This document shows positions 13,918 through 23,631 of a stretch of DNA of 64,000 bases, in pieces (position 1 is the stretch's first letter; each line of letters opens with the position of its first letter). The notes beneath the pieces are model-generated. The model did not search any database, was not told the DNA's origin, and saw only the letters and a program-made list of their open reading frames with translations. Where the stretch lies: assembly GCF_014851765.1 (NCBI RefSeq), contig NZ_JACVAI010000002.1, positions 744,001-808,000 of the forward strand. The letters are read 5' to 3'. Made by a program: the position numbers and the translations under genes. Origin of the DNA: Pseudomonas sp. PDM04. GTDB lineage: Bacteria; Pseudomonadota; Gammaproteobacteria; Pseudomonadales; Pseudomonadaceae.

Positions 13918-13955
13918 CAAACGCAAACGGCACCTTCGGGTGCCGTTTGCGTTTG
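13918..13955 (+). terminator. Terminator of the nuo operon
   Basis: A 17-bp perfect stem (CAAACGCAAACGGCACC and its complement) is closed by a TTCG tetraloop and runs into a T-rich stretch. The core AACGGCACC-TTCG-GGTGCCGTT recurs after the toxin gene at 14957 and, with the loop inverted, at 18721. Confidence 0.9.
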
Positions 13956-14291
13956 TGGGATTTGTTACTGATGCGGTCCCCTTCCGCTCTGCCTCCGAAA
14001 AATCATGCGCAATTATCCGGTGCGTCCGACGGGTAAAATTCAATCGCGGGATTTAGCTTGATTGCTCACTTGATGCAGCAGTCGAGGCGAAAGAAAACGA
14101 TGAAACGCGACACCTTGCATAAATTGATGGGCGGCCTTGATGCCATGGCCACTGTGCGTCGGAAGCCGACAGCGCCACAACGCTACAACGATGAAAACAA
14201 CCGCTTGTCATTCCAGTGTGCCGAGAACGTCTGCAGCTTTGCAGCCCCAAAAAATTCTGGCTATATTTGTCCAGAATCTGGGAGACATCAC
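13956..14291 (+). other. Spacer between nuoN terminator and toxin-antitoxin pair
   Basis: This is 336 bases with lower GC than the flanking genes. The antitoxin frame stays open back to about 14058, with an internal ATG at 14100 (MKRDTLHKLMGGLDAM), but no convincing ribosome site. I recognise no protein in it. Its right end holds the inverted repeat and probable promoter of the antitoxin gene. Confidence 0.5.
14254..14277 (+). promoter_or_regulatory. Inverted repeat, probable operator of the toxin-antitoxin operon
   Basis: ATTCTGG and CCAGAAT are perfect 7-base arms separated by ten bases that include TATATT, a good -10 element. The site lies 14 bases before the antitoxin ATG. Phd/YefM-type antitoxins repress their own operon at such palindromes, so this is the likely autoregulatory operator. 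Confidence 0.6.
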
Positions 14292-14531
14292 ATGATCATC
14301 GTTCCGCTGGCTGAAGCCAAAAACAATTTATCCAAACTCGTCGACGACGCAGCGGCCGGGCAGGTCATCACGATCGCTAAACACGGTCGACCACTCGCTC
14401 GCCTGGTTCCCGTCGAGCGACCACGCGGACGACGAATCGGAGCGATGAAAGGTAAGCTCATCCTGAGCGAAGATCTCGATGCGCCTCTACCTGACGACCT
14501 GCTGGATGCGTTCGAAGGACGGCAACCGTGA
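14292..14531 (+). CDS. Type II antitoxin, Phd/YefM family
   Basis: This 79-residue DNA-binding antitoxin has an N-terminal Phd/YefM fold seen in MIIVPLAEAKNNLSKLVDDA and ITIAKHGRPLARLVPVE. The C-terminal tail is acidic and would wrap around the toxin (DLDAPLPDDLLDAFEG). GGGAGA seven to eight bases upstream supports ATG 14292. It overlaps the toxin gene by four bases (GTGA), the usual tight coupling of such pairs. It should neutralise the toxin and repress the operon. Confidence 0.9.
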   Translation: MIIVPLAEAKNNLSKLVDDAAAGQVITIAKHGRPLARLVPVERPRGRRIGAMKGKLILSEDLDAPLPDDLLDAFEGRQP

Positions 14532-14905
14532 GGGTGCTGCTCGACACTCATGTTCTTTTGTGGGCACTCGCCGATGATCCGAAGCTATCTGGCAAAGCCC
14601 GGACACTCATCGACAACGCCGCAGAAATTTATGTCAGTGCCGCGACGTTCTGGGAAATGGCGATAAAGGTCGGTCTGGGAAAGCTCAGCGTTGATCTGGA
14701 GGAAATCCGACAGTACTGCATCGAAAGCGGGTTCATTGAGTTACCCGTTTCAGCGGAACATGCCATCGCCGTGAAAGACCTTGAACCTCATCATCGCGAT
14801 CCTTTTGATCGAATCATCGTCGCAACCGCCATGTCCGAACCGATGAAGCTCATGACTGCAGATCCGATCATGGCGAGGTACACATCCTTGGCCATTTTGA
14901 TTTAG
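14528..14905 (+). CDS. Type II toxin, PIN-domain ribonuclease (VapC-like)
   Basis: This 125-residue PIN-domain protein starts at GTG 14528. The four acidic metal-binding residues expected of an active PIN nuclease are present: D6 (LLDTH), E43 (FWEMAIK), D94 (DPFDRIIVATA) and D112 (TADP). Such toxins cut tRNA, rRNA or mRNA and halt growth when the antitoxin is lost. The TFWEMAIKVGLGKL segment is typical of the PIN subgroup that pairs with Phd-type rather than VapB antitoxins. No sign of decay is seen. Confidence 0.9.
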   Translation: MRVLLDTHVLLWALADDPKLSGKARTLIDNAAEIYVSAATFWEMAIKVGLGKLSVDLEEIRQYCIESGFIELPVSAEHAIAVKDLEPHHRDPFDRIIVATAMSEPMKLMTADPIMARYTSLAILI

Positions 14906-14956
14906 CACCTGTGACAAAGGTTATGCAGCGCATTTGTTCAGGCATTGCGCAACAGG

Positions 14957-14983
14957 AAAACGGCACCTTCGGGTGCCGTTTTG
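14957..14983 (+). terminator. Terminator after the toxin gene
   Basis: A hairpin AAAACGGCACC-TTCG-GGTGCCGTTTT ends in a T-run, 51 bases after the toxin stop codon. Its core is identical to the core of the nuoN terminator, so the toxin-antitoxin pair sits between two direct copies of this sequence. Confidence 0.85.
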
Positions 14984-15320
14984 CATGTGTGGCAGCGTAC
15001 AGGCAGCCACTGCCTTTTTTCGTAGTGTCCGAATGGCAATCCGTGTAGTGCTTAAATCCGGCGCGCATGCATGAGGGGCCTTCAAATATCGAAGGAAAAA
15101 TCTCAACACTTACCCAGCGAAAAATCGCAAACAGCCCAGTCATTGCTAATGGGCCACGCCATTGGCTGAAACCTCCCACACTCAACTCTACGAAATCGCG
15201 GCCTCCATCGGACATCAACTCGTCAAATGCCCTGATTCACGAATCGCCCTCGTCAATCACCGATTGGTGTGTACGTTTTTCCGCCTATCCAAACCCGCAC
15301 AATGAAACTTCCTGCAACTT

Positions 15321-15349
15321 TTGACCGGCCAATGCCCAGCTCATACAGT
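15321..15349 (+). promoter_or_regulatory. Probable sigma-70 promoter of the peptide gene
   Basis: TTGACC (15321-15326) and TACAGT (15344-15349) are separated by exactly 17 bases. Transcription would start near 15356 and leave a leader of about 48 bases before ATG 15404. The match to the -35 consensus is five of six and to the -10 four of six. Confidence 0.55.
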
Positions 15350-15403
15350 CATTCCGTGCTCGTTGCAGCACACCCCACCTCAAACAAAAAAGGGATTTTA
15401 AAC

Positions 15404-15532
15404 ATGGGTTACATCGGGAAACTGAATGCCAACAAAGTTGTTGAACTTGAACAACAGGACGCGCCTACGGAAGAACAAATCGAAGAGCTGCAATTGACCG
15501 AAACTGAACAGGCCGAACTGGACGCCGAATAA
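15404..15532 (+). CDS. Candidate RiPP precursor or scaffold peptide, 42 residues
   Basis: This small acidic peptide is not one I recognise from a described family. AGGGA eight bases upstream supports ATG 15404. The first third (MGYIGKLNANK) is neutral to basic. The rest holds ten Glu and two Asp among 31 residues, is helix-prone, and ends in AELDAE. There is no Cys and no Ser, and Thr occurs only at 22, 32 and 34, so azole or azoline formation by the neighbouring YcaO on Cys or Ser is excluded. Met1-Gly2 would be trimmed by methionine aminopeptidase, giving a free Gly amine. It could be an N-terminal core plus C-terminal follower, a leader with a degenerate core, or a carrier peptide. Confidence 0.65.
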   Translation: MGYIGKLNANKVVELEQQDAPTEEQIEELQLTETEQAELDAE

Positions 15533-15551
15533 ATACAACCTGCCATTACAG

Positions 15552-15637
15552 CAGGAGCGGGCCGGCTCGCGATGGACGGCAACGACAACGCTGGATAGCT
15601 GATACCCAGCGGCGTATTGCCAGCAAGCTCGCTCCTG
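15552..15637. repeat. REP pair (REPIN) between peptide gene and ycaO gene
   Basis: CAGGAGCGGGCCGGCTCGCG and, inverted, AAGCTCGCTCCTG form the arms of a Pseudomonas REP doublet. It lies 20 bases after the peptide stop codon and 40 bases before the ycaO start. Within a single transcript it would fold into a large hairpin, which could protect the short peptide mRNA and lower expression of the enzymes relative to the peptide. Confidence 0.75.
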
Positions 15638-15677
15638 AAGAAGGCGGAGCAAGTCGCTGTTTTCGAGGGAATGAACA

Positions 15678-16913
15678 ATGGACAGCTTCATCTGTGCGGA
15701 GCGAGAACTCACCCTGGGCCAGGCTGAACAGCGAATCAACGCCGAACTGCATGACCTGGAACTGCATGCCGAATCTCGCCAACTGGGCCAGCGCGTGGTC
15801 GCAGTACAGGTGTCGTTCAATTGCGCCAGTCAATGCGGCATCGCACGGGGGGCGGGCAAAGGTTACTTGCCGCAGGCTCGTGTGGGGGCGCTCTACGAGG
15901 CCCTGGAACATCATCTGAGCGATCACATCAGCACGGACGATATTCGCTGCATTCCTTCACGTTATTTTTCCAACCTGCCACTCTTTAACGACGACACCGT
16001 GCTGACGCCCCTGATCGAACAACCCGAAGCCCTGATTGCCTGCCGTACTTATACGGATCTACTGAAAAAAATCTCGTTTTATTATCCGGTCGCCTTGTGT
16101 TCGCCTGACTACGCGAACAAAACATTGCAACACGACACCACCGACTACGGCACATTAAGGCGTTACGCGTCCAACAGTGGAACGGCGATTGGTGCCAGTT
16201 ACAACGAAGCGGTATTGCACGCGGCCAATGAATGCATCGAGCGCGATGCCGTCTCGTTGTTTCTGCTGAAGCATTTCTACTACGAACAGCGCCCTGCCCT
16301 GCGCCGGGTCGCCCGAATGGCGGCAGACGATGAACTGGGCCGGTTATGGCGGGACGCCGAAGCGGAGATCGGCGAGCAAATCGTCCTGATCGACATCAGC
16401 AGCGAATTTTTGCCCAGAACCTTCCTGGCCTTCTCGACGGGACCCACCGATCATCCGCGCGTGTTCGGCAGCGGCTGCTCGCTCAGCCCGCGCCATGCCG
16501 CCTGGCGGGCATTGACCGAACTGGTCCAGATGCATCACACGGCCTCGGAGCCGGAATTGCGCCATGACCTGAACAACGCACAACGCCACTTGAAGCCGTT
16601 CCCGCGCCTGCTCCGCTGCCTGCAATTGGATCTGCAGCCGCTGCTGGACCTGTGCGGGCAGATCACGGTCGAGCTGCCCGATGCTTGCCCCGAGCGCCCT
16701 CTGTCCGAACAAATCAATCTGCTGGTCATGGACCTGCACCGCCATGGGCGCACGCTGGGGGTCACCCGACTGCATCAGAGCCGGCTGGGCACCACGCTGG
16801 TCAACGTGGTCATTCCAGGGCTGGAACGGTTTTTCGTGGTATCGAGCGGCAATGTGGTCATTCCCCAGGCACGGGGTCGGCGCCTGCAACCCTGTGACGA
16901 GGTGCCGGCATGA
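15678..16913 (+). CDS. Stand-alone YcaO-family ATP-dependent peptide-modifying enzyme
   Basis: YcaO enzymes phosphorylate a backbone amide oxygen of a precursor peptide to make azolines, thioamides or amidines. This 411-residue protein shows the three conserved blocks: ARVGALYEALEHH (67-79), GASYNEAVLHAANECIERD (172-190) and SPRHAAWRALTELVQ (270-284), plus NVVIPGLERF near 380. The Glu residues in these blocks bind Mg-ATP. The C-terminus lacks the PxPxP tail of TOMM cyclodehydratases, and no E1-like partner, dehydrogenase or TfuA gene is nearby, which favours a partner-independent amidine- or thioamide-type reaction (inference). GAGGGA seven bases upstream fixes the start. It overlaps the next gene by four bases. 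Confidence 0.9.
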   Translation: MDSFICAERELTLGQAEQRINAELHDLELHAESRQLGQRVVAVQVSFNCASQCGIARGAGKGYLPQARVGALYEALEHHLSDHISTDDIRCIPSRYFSNLPLFNDDTVLTPLIEQPEALIACRTYTDLLKKISFYYPVALCSPDYANKTLQHDTTDYGTLRRYASNSGTAIGASYNEAVLHAANECIERDAVSLFLLKHFYYEQRPALRRVARMAADDELGRLWRDAEAEIGEQIVLIDISSEFLPRTFLAFSTGPTDHPRVFGSGCSLSPRHAAWRALTELVQMHHTASEPELRHDLNNAQRHLKPFPRLLRCLQLDLQPLLDLCGQITVELPDACPERPLSEQINLLVMDLHRHGRTLGVTRLHQSRLGTTLVNVVIPGLERFFVVSSGNVVIPQARGRRLQPCDEVPA

Positions 16914-17860
16914 ACCCTGCCCTGCATCGCGAACACCAACTCGCTCGATCCTTCATTCAATGCCAGGCCGCATCGGCCGAGTTCGACTGCTACATCGAAC
17001 CCCGGGGTCCGGGCCTGCATCATCTGTTCGTCCTGCGGGTGAACGGCAACGCCTGGGTAGGTCGCAAGATCCTGCAGCACAGCGATCCCCGGGGCTGGTA
17101 TGTCAGCAGCGTACTCAAGCCCTGGATGCTGCTCGGCCCGCTGGTGCAATGGCAGTGGGGCAATCAAGGCGCCGTGATCAGTTTTCGCACGGTGTCCGCA
17201 CAGGAAAAGGAAGCCGCGTTTGCCAACGCCCTGACGCAATCGAACAGCGCACTCAGTTTCCCGTTTCCCGCCCTGGACGACGGAGGCCGGGAATTTGTCT
17301 GCCCCCCGGATTTCTGGCAGTACAACCCCGCACTCGCAGCCTTGCTGGATACCGACGAGGCGCATTTCCGTCAGTACTGCAGCGCCCTGCTCAAGACCCT
17401 GTCGGCTCCAGGCTCGGTGATACTCGACCCGGCCTGTTCCACCGGGGAGTTGATCACGCACCTGGCCGCACAATTGCCGGATCGCCAGTGCCTGGGATCC
17501 GATCGCTCGGCCTCGATGATCGAACATGCGCTGGAACGGCACGGCACCTCGGCCGTGCGCTTTTTCCTGGCCGATGCCCGCCACATAGCGAAGTCCGATG
17601 TTCGATGCGATGTCCTGATCCTGCGGTTCCTCAATGCCGAGGTCATGACACGCAAAGATGCGCAGCGCGCGTTCCAGGACATGCTGGGCTGCGTCAATCC
17701 CGGCGGCACGATCTTGCTGTTCGGCCATACGCCTGTCCTGCTCGCAGTGCCGCACATGGCCCATTCCCTGGGGCTCGAACTGGTCTCCAGCGTTGCGGCC
17801 CGACCTGGCCACGCGGAACTGTTCGAGTTCTACAGACTGAGGGTGCCCGTGCCATGCTGA
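16910..17860 (+). CDS. Class I SAM-dependent methyltransferase with novel N-terminal region
   Basis: This is a 316-residue protein. The C-terminal half is a Rossmann methyltransferase: motif I SVILDPACSTGELITHL (169-185), acidic residue D198 (LGSDRS), ADARHI at 221-226, CDVLILRF and the GGTILLFG strand. The first 150 residues are not a domain I recognise. They contain aromatic-rich blocks (GWYVSSVLKPWMLLGPL, WQWGNQG) and could bind the peptide substrate. It overlaps ycaO by four bases and the hydrolase gene by seven, so all three are probably made together. N- or O-methylation of the modified peptide is the likely job, but the target is unknown. Confidence 0.8.
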   Translation: MNPALHREHQLARSFIQCQAASAEFDCYIEPRGPGLHHLFVLRVNGNAWVGRKILQHSDPRGWYVSSVLKPWMLLGPLVQWQWGNQGAVISFRTVSAQEKEAAFANALTQSNSALSFPFPALDDGGREFVCPPDFWQYNPALAALLDTDEAHFRQYCSALLKTLSAPGSVILDPACSTGELITHLAAQLPDRQCLGSDRSASMIEHALERHGTSAVRFFLADARHIAKSDVRCDVLILRFLNAEVMTRKDAQRAFQDMLGCVNPGGTILLFGHTPVLLAVPHMAHSLGLELVSSVAARPGHAELFEFYRLRVPVPC

Positions 17861-18720
17861 CTCACGGCTACTACCCGACCGAGGACGGCCATCAGCTCTA
17901 TTGGGAACGGTGCGGCACACCGGGCGGCGAACCGATTTTTTTCCTGCACGGCGGACCGGCGGGCTACTGCCATCGCCAGCACCTTGAGTTCTTCGATGAG
18001 CGCCGTTTCGACATCATTCTGCTCGACCAGCGCGGCTGCGGTCGCTCGCTTCCTCACGGCGAGCGCGAGCACAACGACACCGGGCATTGTGTCGAAGACA
18101 TCGATGGCCTGCGCCGGCACCTGGGCTTCGAAAAAATCAGCCTGCTGGGCGTTTCATGGGGAAGCTGGCTGGCCATTCAGTACCAGCAACGCTACCCGCA
18201 AGCCGTGCTGAAGACCACGCTGGCCTCGGTCTTCGTACCCTTCGCGCAAAATGTCAGTGCCTACGATGAAAGCCTGAATCACGGCTTGGGAGCCATCCAT
18301 CAGGGCACGTGCGCCGCCAATACCGGAGCGATCTACCAGATCCTCACCAATGGCTGCACCGTGCAACAGCGCCACGCGGCCTTGCACTGGATACGCGCTT
18401 GCCTGTACATGAGCGGAGAATCGATGCCCCCCAGTGCGCTGTCCAGTTTCGTCGACGAGCAAGCCGTACGCGCCATCCGCCTGGAGTTGCATTACCACGT
18501 CAACCGCTACTTTTTCACGCGCGCGGATGAATTGTTGTCTCTGGATGCCAACACGCAAGTGATCCAGGGCACCAAGGATCTGCTCGGGATGTCCAGCATT
18601 CGCTGGCTTCGGCGACGCCAGCCATTGCAGTTCCAGCTGTTTCACGCCGGCCACAACGCGTTCGAGCCCTCCATCCTGAAGGCTGTGCGCCACGCGTTGA
18701 AACGTCAAACCCTGAGTTGA
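17854..18720 (+). CDS. Alpha/beta-hydrolase, proline iminopeptidase-like
   Basis: This 288-residue alpha/beta-hydrolase resembles prolyl aminopeptidase: oxyanion motif HGGP (32-35), DQRGCGRS (58-65), nucleophile elbow GVSWGS with S101, acid D242 (GTKDLL) and base H267 (HAGHNAFEP). The triad looks intact. The family removes N-terminal residues from peptides. In this locus it may trim the modified peptide, or act on the product as BotH, a related fold that epimerises bottromycin, does (inference). No signal peptide, so cytoplasmic. It is the last gene of the locus. The hairpin behind it carries its T-run only for the opposite strand. Confidence 0.8.
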   Translation: MLTHGYYPTEDGHQLYWERCGTPGGEPIFFLHGGPAGYCHRQHLEFFDERRFDIILLDQRGCGRSLPHGEREHNDTGHCVEDIDGLRRHLGFEKISLLGVSWGSWLAIQYQQRYPQAVLKTTLASVFVPFAQNVSAYDESLNHGLGAIHQGTCAANTGAIYQILTNGCTVQQRHAALHWIRACLYMSGESMPPSALSSFVDEQAVRAIRLELHYHVNRYFFTRADELLSLDANTQVIQGTKDLLGMSSIRWLRRRQPLQFQLFHAGHNAFEPSILKAVRHALKRQTLS

Positions 18721-18748
18721 AAAAAAAACGGCACCCGAAGGTGCCGTC
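18721..18748 (-). terminator. Terminator of the ABC transporter operon
   Basis: Read on the minus strand, ACGGCACC-TTCG-GGTGCCGT is followed by an unbroken run of eight T. It lies 20 bases beyond the stop of the substrate-binding-protein gene. On the plus strand the same stem has no T-run, so it ends the hydrolase transcript poorly at best. Confidence 0.85.
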
Positions 18749-18768
18749 GAACAGCGTTGGCCCGGTGA

Positions 18769-20511
<1,743 letters not shown>

Positions 20512-20558
20512 AGAGACCTCCTGTTTAGATTTCGGAGCAACATTGCCGAGCGATTCGA

Positions 20559-20831
20559 CTAGCCCCAACGCATCACAGCCAACAGCCACACCAGGGACAA
20601 CGCGAACGCCACCCAGATGCTCCAGTCGGTTACGCCGATGACCAGCAAATGCAGGTAGGCGCTGCCGAGAAGACCGATAAACAAACGATCGCCACGGGTG
20701 GTGGCAATCGGCAAAAAACCACGGCGAAGGACGCTTGGCGAACGCAACTCCCAGGTCGTCATGACCACCAGGATCACCGCGATCACACTGAAGAATGCCG
20801 CCGTCGGGACGGTCCAGCTCATCCATTCCAT
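20559..20831 (-). CDS. glpU: Small membrane protein of the GlpU/DUF2160 type
   Basis: This 90-residue protein has two to three hydrophobic helices and the family block RRGFLPIATTRGDRLFIGLL. DUF2160 proteins are found only beside GlpV-type transporters, so it is probably an accessory membrane subunit; its exact role is not known. The start at MEWMSW is chosen because AGGAG lies six bases upstream. An ATG three bases earlier is also possible. It begins 10 bases after the glpQ stop. Confidence 0.8.
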   Translation of the reverse strand: MEWMSWTVPTAAFFSVIAVILVVMTTWELRSPSVLRRGFLPIATTRGDRLFIGLLGSAYLHLLVIGVTDWSIWVAFALSLVWLLAVMRWG

Positions 20832-20841
20832 CATCAGCTCC

Positions 20842-21642
20842 TCATACCCGGCCCAGGGCAAAGCCCTTGGCCACATGGTTACGGACAAACCAGATCACCA
20901 GCATGCCGGGCAGGATGGTCAACACCCCCGCCGCCGCCAGCACCCCCCAATCGATGCCGGACGCAGACACCGTGCGGGTCATGACCGCTGCGATCGGCTT
21001 GGCATTCACCGACGTCAGGGTGCGTGCCAGCAACAATTCGACCCAGGAGAACATGAAGCAGAAAAACGCCGTCACGCCGATGCCGGAACCGATCAGGGGG
21101 ATGAAAATCTTCACGAAGAACTTGGGAAAGCTATAGCCATCGATGTAGGCGGTTTCGTCGATTTCCTTCGGCACACCGGACATGAAGCCCTCGAGAATCC
21201 ACACCGCCAGGGGCACGTTGAATAGGCAGTGCGCCAATGCCACGGCGATGTGGGTGTCGAACAGGCCAATCGAGGAATACAGCTGGAAGAACGGCAACAG
21301 GAACACCGCCGGTGGTGCCATGCGATTGGTCAACAGCCAGAAGAACAGGTGCTTGTCACCCAGGAAGCGGTAGCGCGAGAACGCATAGGCCGCCGGCAAC
21401 GCCACGGTCAGGGAAATGATCGTGTTCAGGGTCACGTAATAGGCCGAGTTGAGGTAGCCGGTGTACCAGCTCGGATCGGTGAAGATCACCTTGTAGTTGG
21501 CCAGGGTGAAATCCTGTGGGAACAGCGTCAGGCCACCGAGGATTTCAGTGTTGCTCTTGAACGACATGTTCAACAGCCAGTAGATCGGCACCAGCACGAA
21601 CAGGATGTACAGCAGCAGCGGAATCAGCTTTCTTTTGCTCAT
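20842..21642 (-). CDS. glpQ: ABC transporter inner-membrane permease (GlpQ-like)
   Basis: This 266-residue permease has six predicted helices and belongs to the MalG-like group. The EAA loop that docks to the ATPases is visible as EIDETAYIDGYSFPKFFVKI. It pairs with the GlpP permease encoded 10 bases upstream. Substrate specificity is inferred from the whole operon, not from this protein. Confidence 0.88.
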   Translation of the reverse strand: MSKRKLIPLLLYILFVLVPIYWLLNMSFKSNTEILGGLTLFPQDFTLANYKVIFTDPSWYTGYLNSAYYVTLNTIISLTVALPAAYAFSRYRFLGDKHLFFWLLTNRMAPPAVFLLPFFQLYSSIGLFDTHIAVALAHCLFNVPLAVWILEGFMSGVPKEIDETAYIDGYSFPKFFVKIFIPLIGSGIGVTAFFCFMFSWVELLLARTLTSVNAKPIAAVMTRTVSASGIDWGVLAAAGVLTILPGMLVIWFVRNHVAKGFALGRV

Positions 21643-21652
21643 GGCGCGGGCC

Positions 21653-22515
<863 letters not shown>

Positions 22516-22519
<4 letters not shown>

Positions 22520-23631
22520 GGCTGAACCTCCCCGATCGCGTGTGGCTCCAGCAGGAATTCGTCGGCGTAGACCATCAGCCATTGCGCCGGGAAACTGATG
22601 CAGGCCGTGCCCTCAGGCACCGGTTTGTCTTCGGCCAGGCGCACTTTCAGCGGCGCGCCGTCGAGGTTCAGGGTCATGATCTTGTAGGTGCCGAGGTCTT
22701 CGACATGCACGACGGTTGCCTGCAAGGCGTCATCGAACGGTTCATCCCAGACGTGGACGAACTCCGGTCGAATGCCGATCTTGAGGGTTTGCCAAGTGGA
22801 CTCGTCGATGCGTTTCTGCATGGCATCGGACAGTGGCAGATGGGTCGAGGCGAACCCGACGCCCCCCGGTTGCCTCTGCACTTCGATCAGGTTCATCCCG
22901 GGACTGCCAATGAAATAGCCGACAAACGTGTGGCTCGGGCGCTCGAACAATTCCCGGGGCGTGCCGAACTGCACGATCTGCCCGCCATACATCACCGCAA
23001 TCTTGTCGGCGAAGGTCGAGGCCTCCAGCTGATCGTGGGTGACATAGACCATGGTGATGTTGAACTGCTCATGGATCTGTTTGAGCTTGCGCCGCAGCTT
23101 CCACTTCAGGTGCGGGTCGATCACCGTCAGCGGCTCGTCGAAGAGGATCGCCGACACATCATCGCGCACCAGCCCGCGGCCCATGGAAACCTTCTGTTTT
23201 TCGTCGGCGGTCAGATTGCGCGCCTTTTTGCCGAGCAGGTTCTGCAGGTCGAGGACTTCGGCGATTTCCTGCACCTTGCTGTGGATTTTCGCCTCGGCCA
23301 TGCCTTGGTTGCGCAGGGGAAACGCCAGGTTGTCGAACACCGTCATGGTGTCGTAGACCACCGGAAACTGGAAAACCTGGGCGATGTTGCGTTTCTCCGG
23401 CGTCAGGTCGTTGACCGCCTTGCCATCGAACAACACATGGCCCTGGGACGGGCTGAGCAACCCGGAAATGATGTTGAGCAAGGTGGATTTGCCACAGCCC
23501 GACGGCCCGAGCAAGGCGAAGGCACCGCCCTGCTCCCAGATGTGGTTCATCTCGCGGATCGCGTAATCCTCGGGACCGCCCGGCGTGCGGGTGTAGCTGT
23601 GAGCGAGGTTCTGCAAACGGATTTCGGCCAT
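22516..23631 (-). CDS. glpT: ABC transporter ATP-binding protein (GlpT-like), degenerate signature
   Basis: This 371-residue ATPase has a normal Walker A (GPSGCGKST, 42-50), Walker B (AILFDEP, 161-167) and switch His199 (VTHDQ). Where LSGGQ is expected it reads LTADEKQKV (140-148), so the signature motif is degenerate. A C-terminal TOBE region follows. Paired with the GlpS-like ATPase, it would give one complete and one incomplete ATP site. Its start overlaps the stop of the upstream gene by one base. Confidence 0.87.

Larger units (their letters stand above)
14906..15403 (+). other. AT-richer spacer upstream of the peptide gene
   Basis: This 498-base stretch has no convincing gene. It holds the toxin-operon terminator, a second weak hairpin (AGGCAG-CCA-CTGCCT then TTTTT, 15001-15020) and a sigma-70-like promoter at its right end. 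Short frames on both strands look random: they read through the terminators and lack ribosome sites. Its base composition differs from the flanking core genes, as expected for accessory DNA. Confidence 0.5.

Noticed and set aside
14058..14291. N-terminal extension of the antitoxin frame back to 14058 or 14100
   Set aside because: The frame is open, but it would cross the probable operator and promoter, has no good ribosome site, and the family starts at the MIIVPLAEAK position.
14868..15218. Minus-strand reading frame of about 116 codons across the toxin terminator
   Set aside because: It reads straight through a terminator hairpin, overlaps the toxin 3' end, lacks a ribosome site and resembles no protein.
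20827..20888. Longer start for the glpU gene inside glpQ
   Set aside because: It would overlap the glpQ end in another frame, while a good ribosome site is placed for the MEWMSW start.
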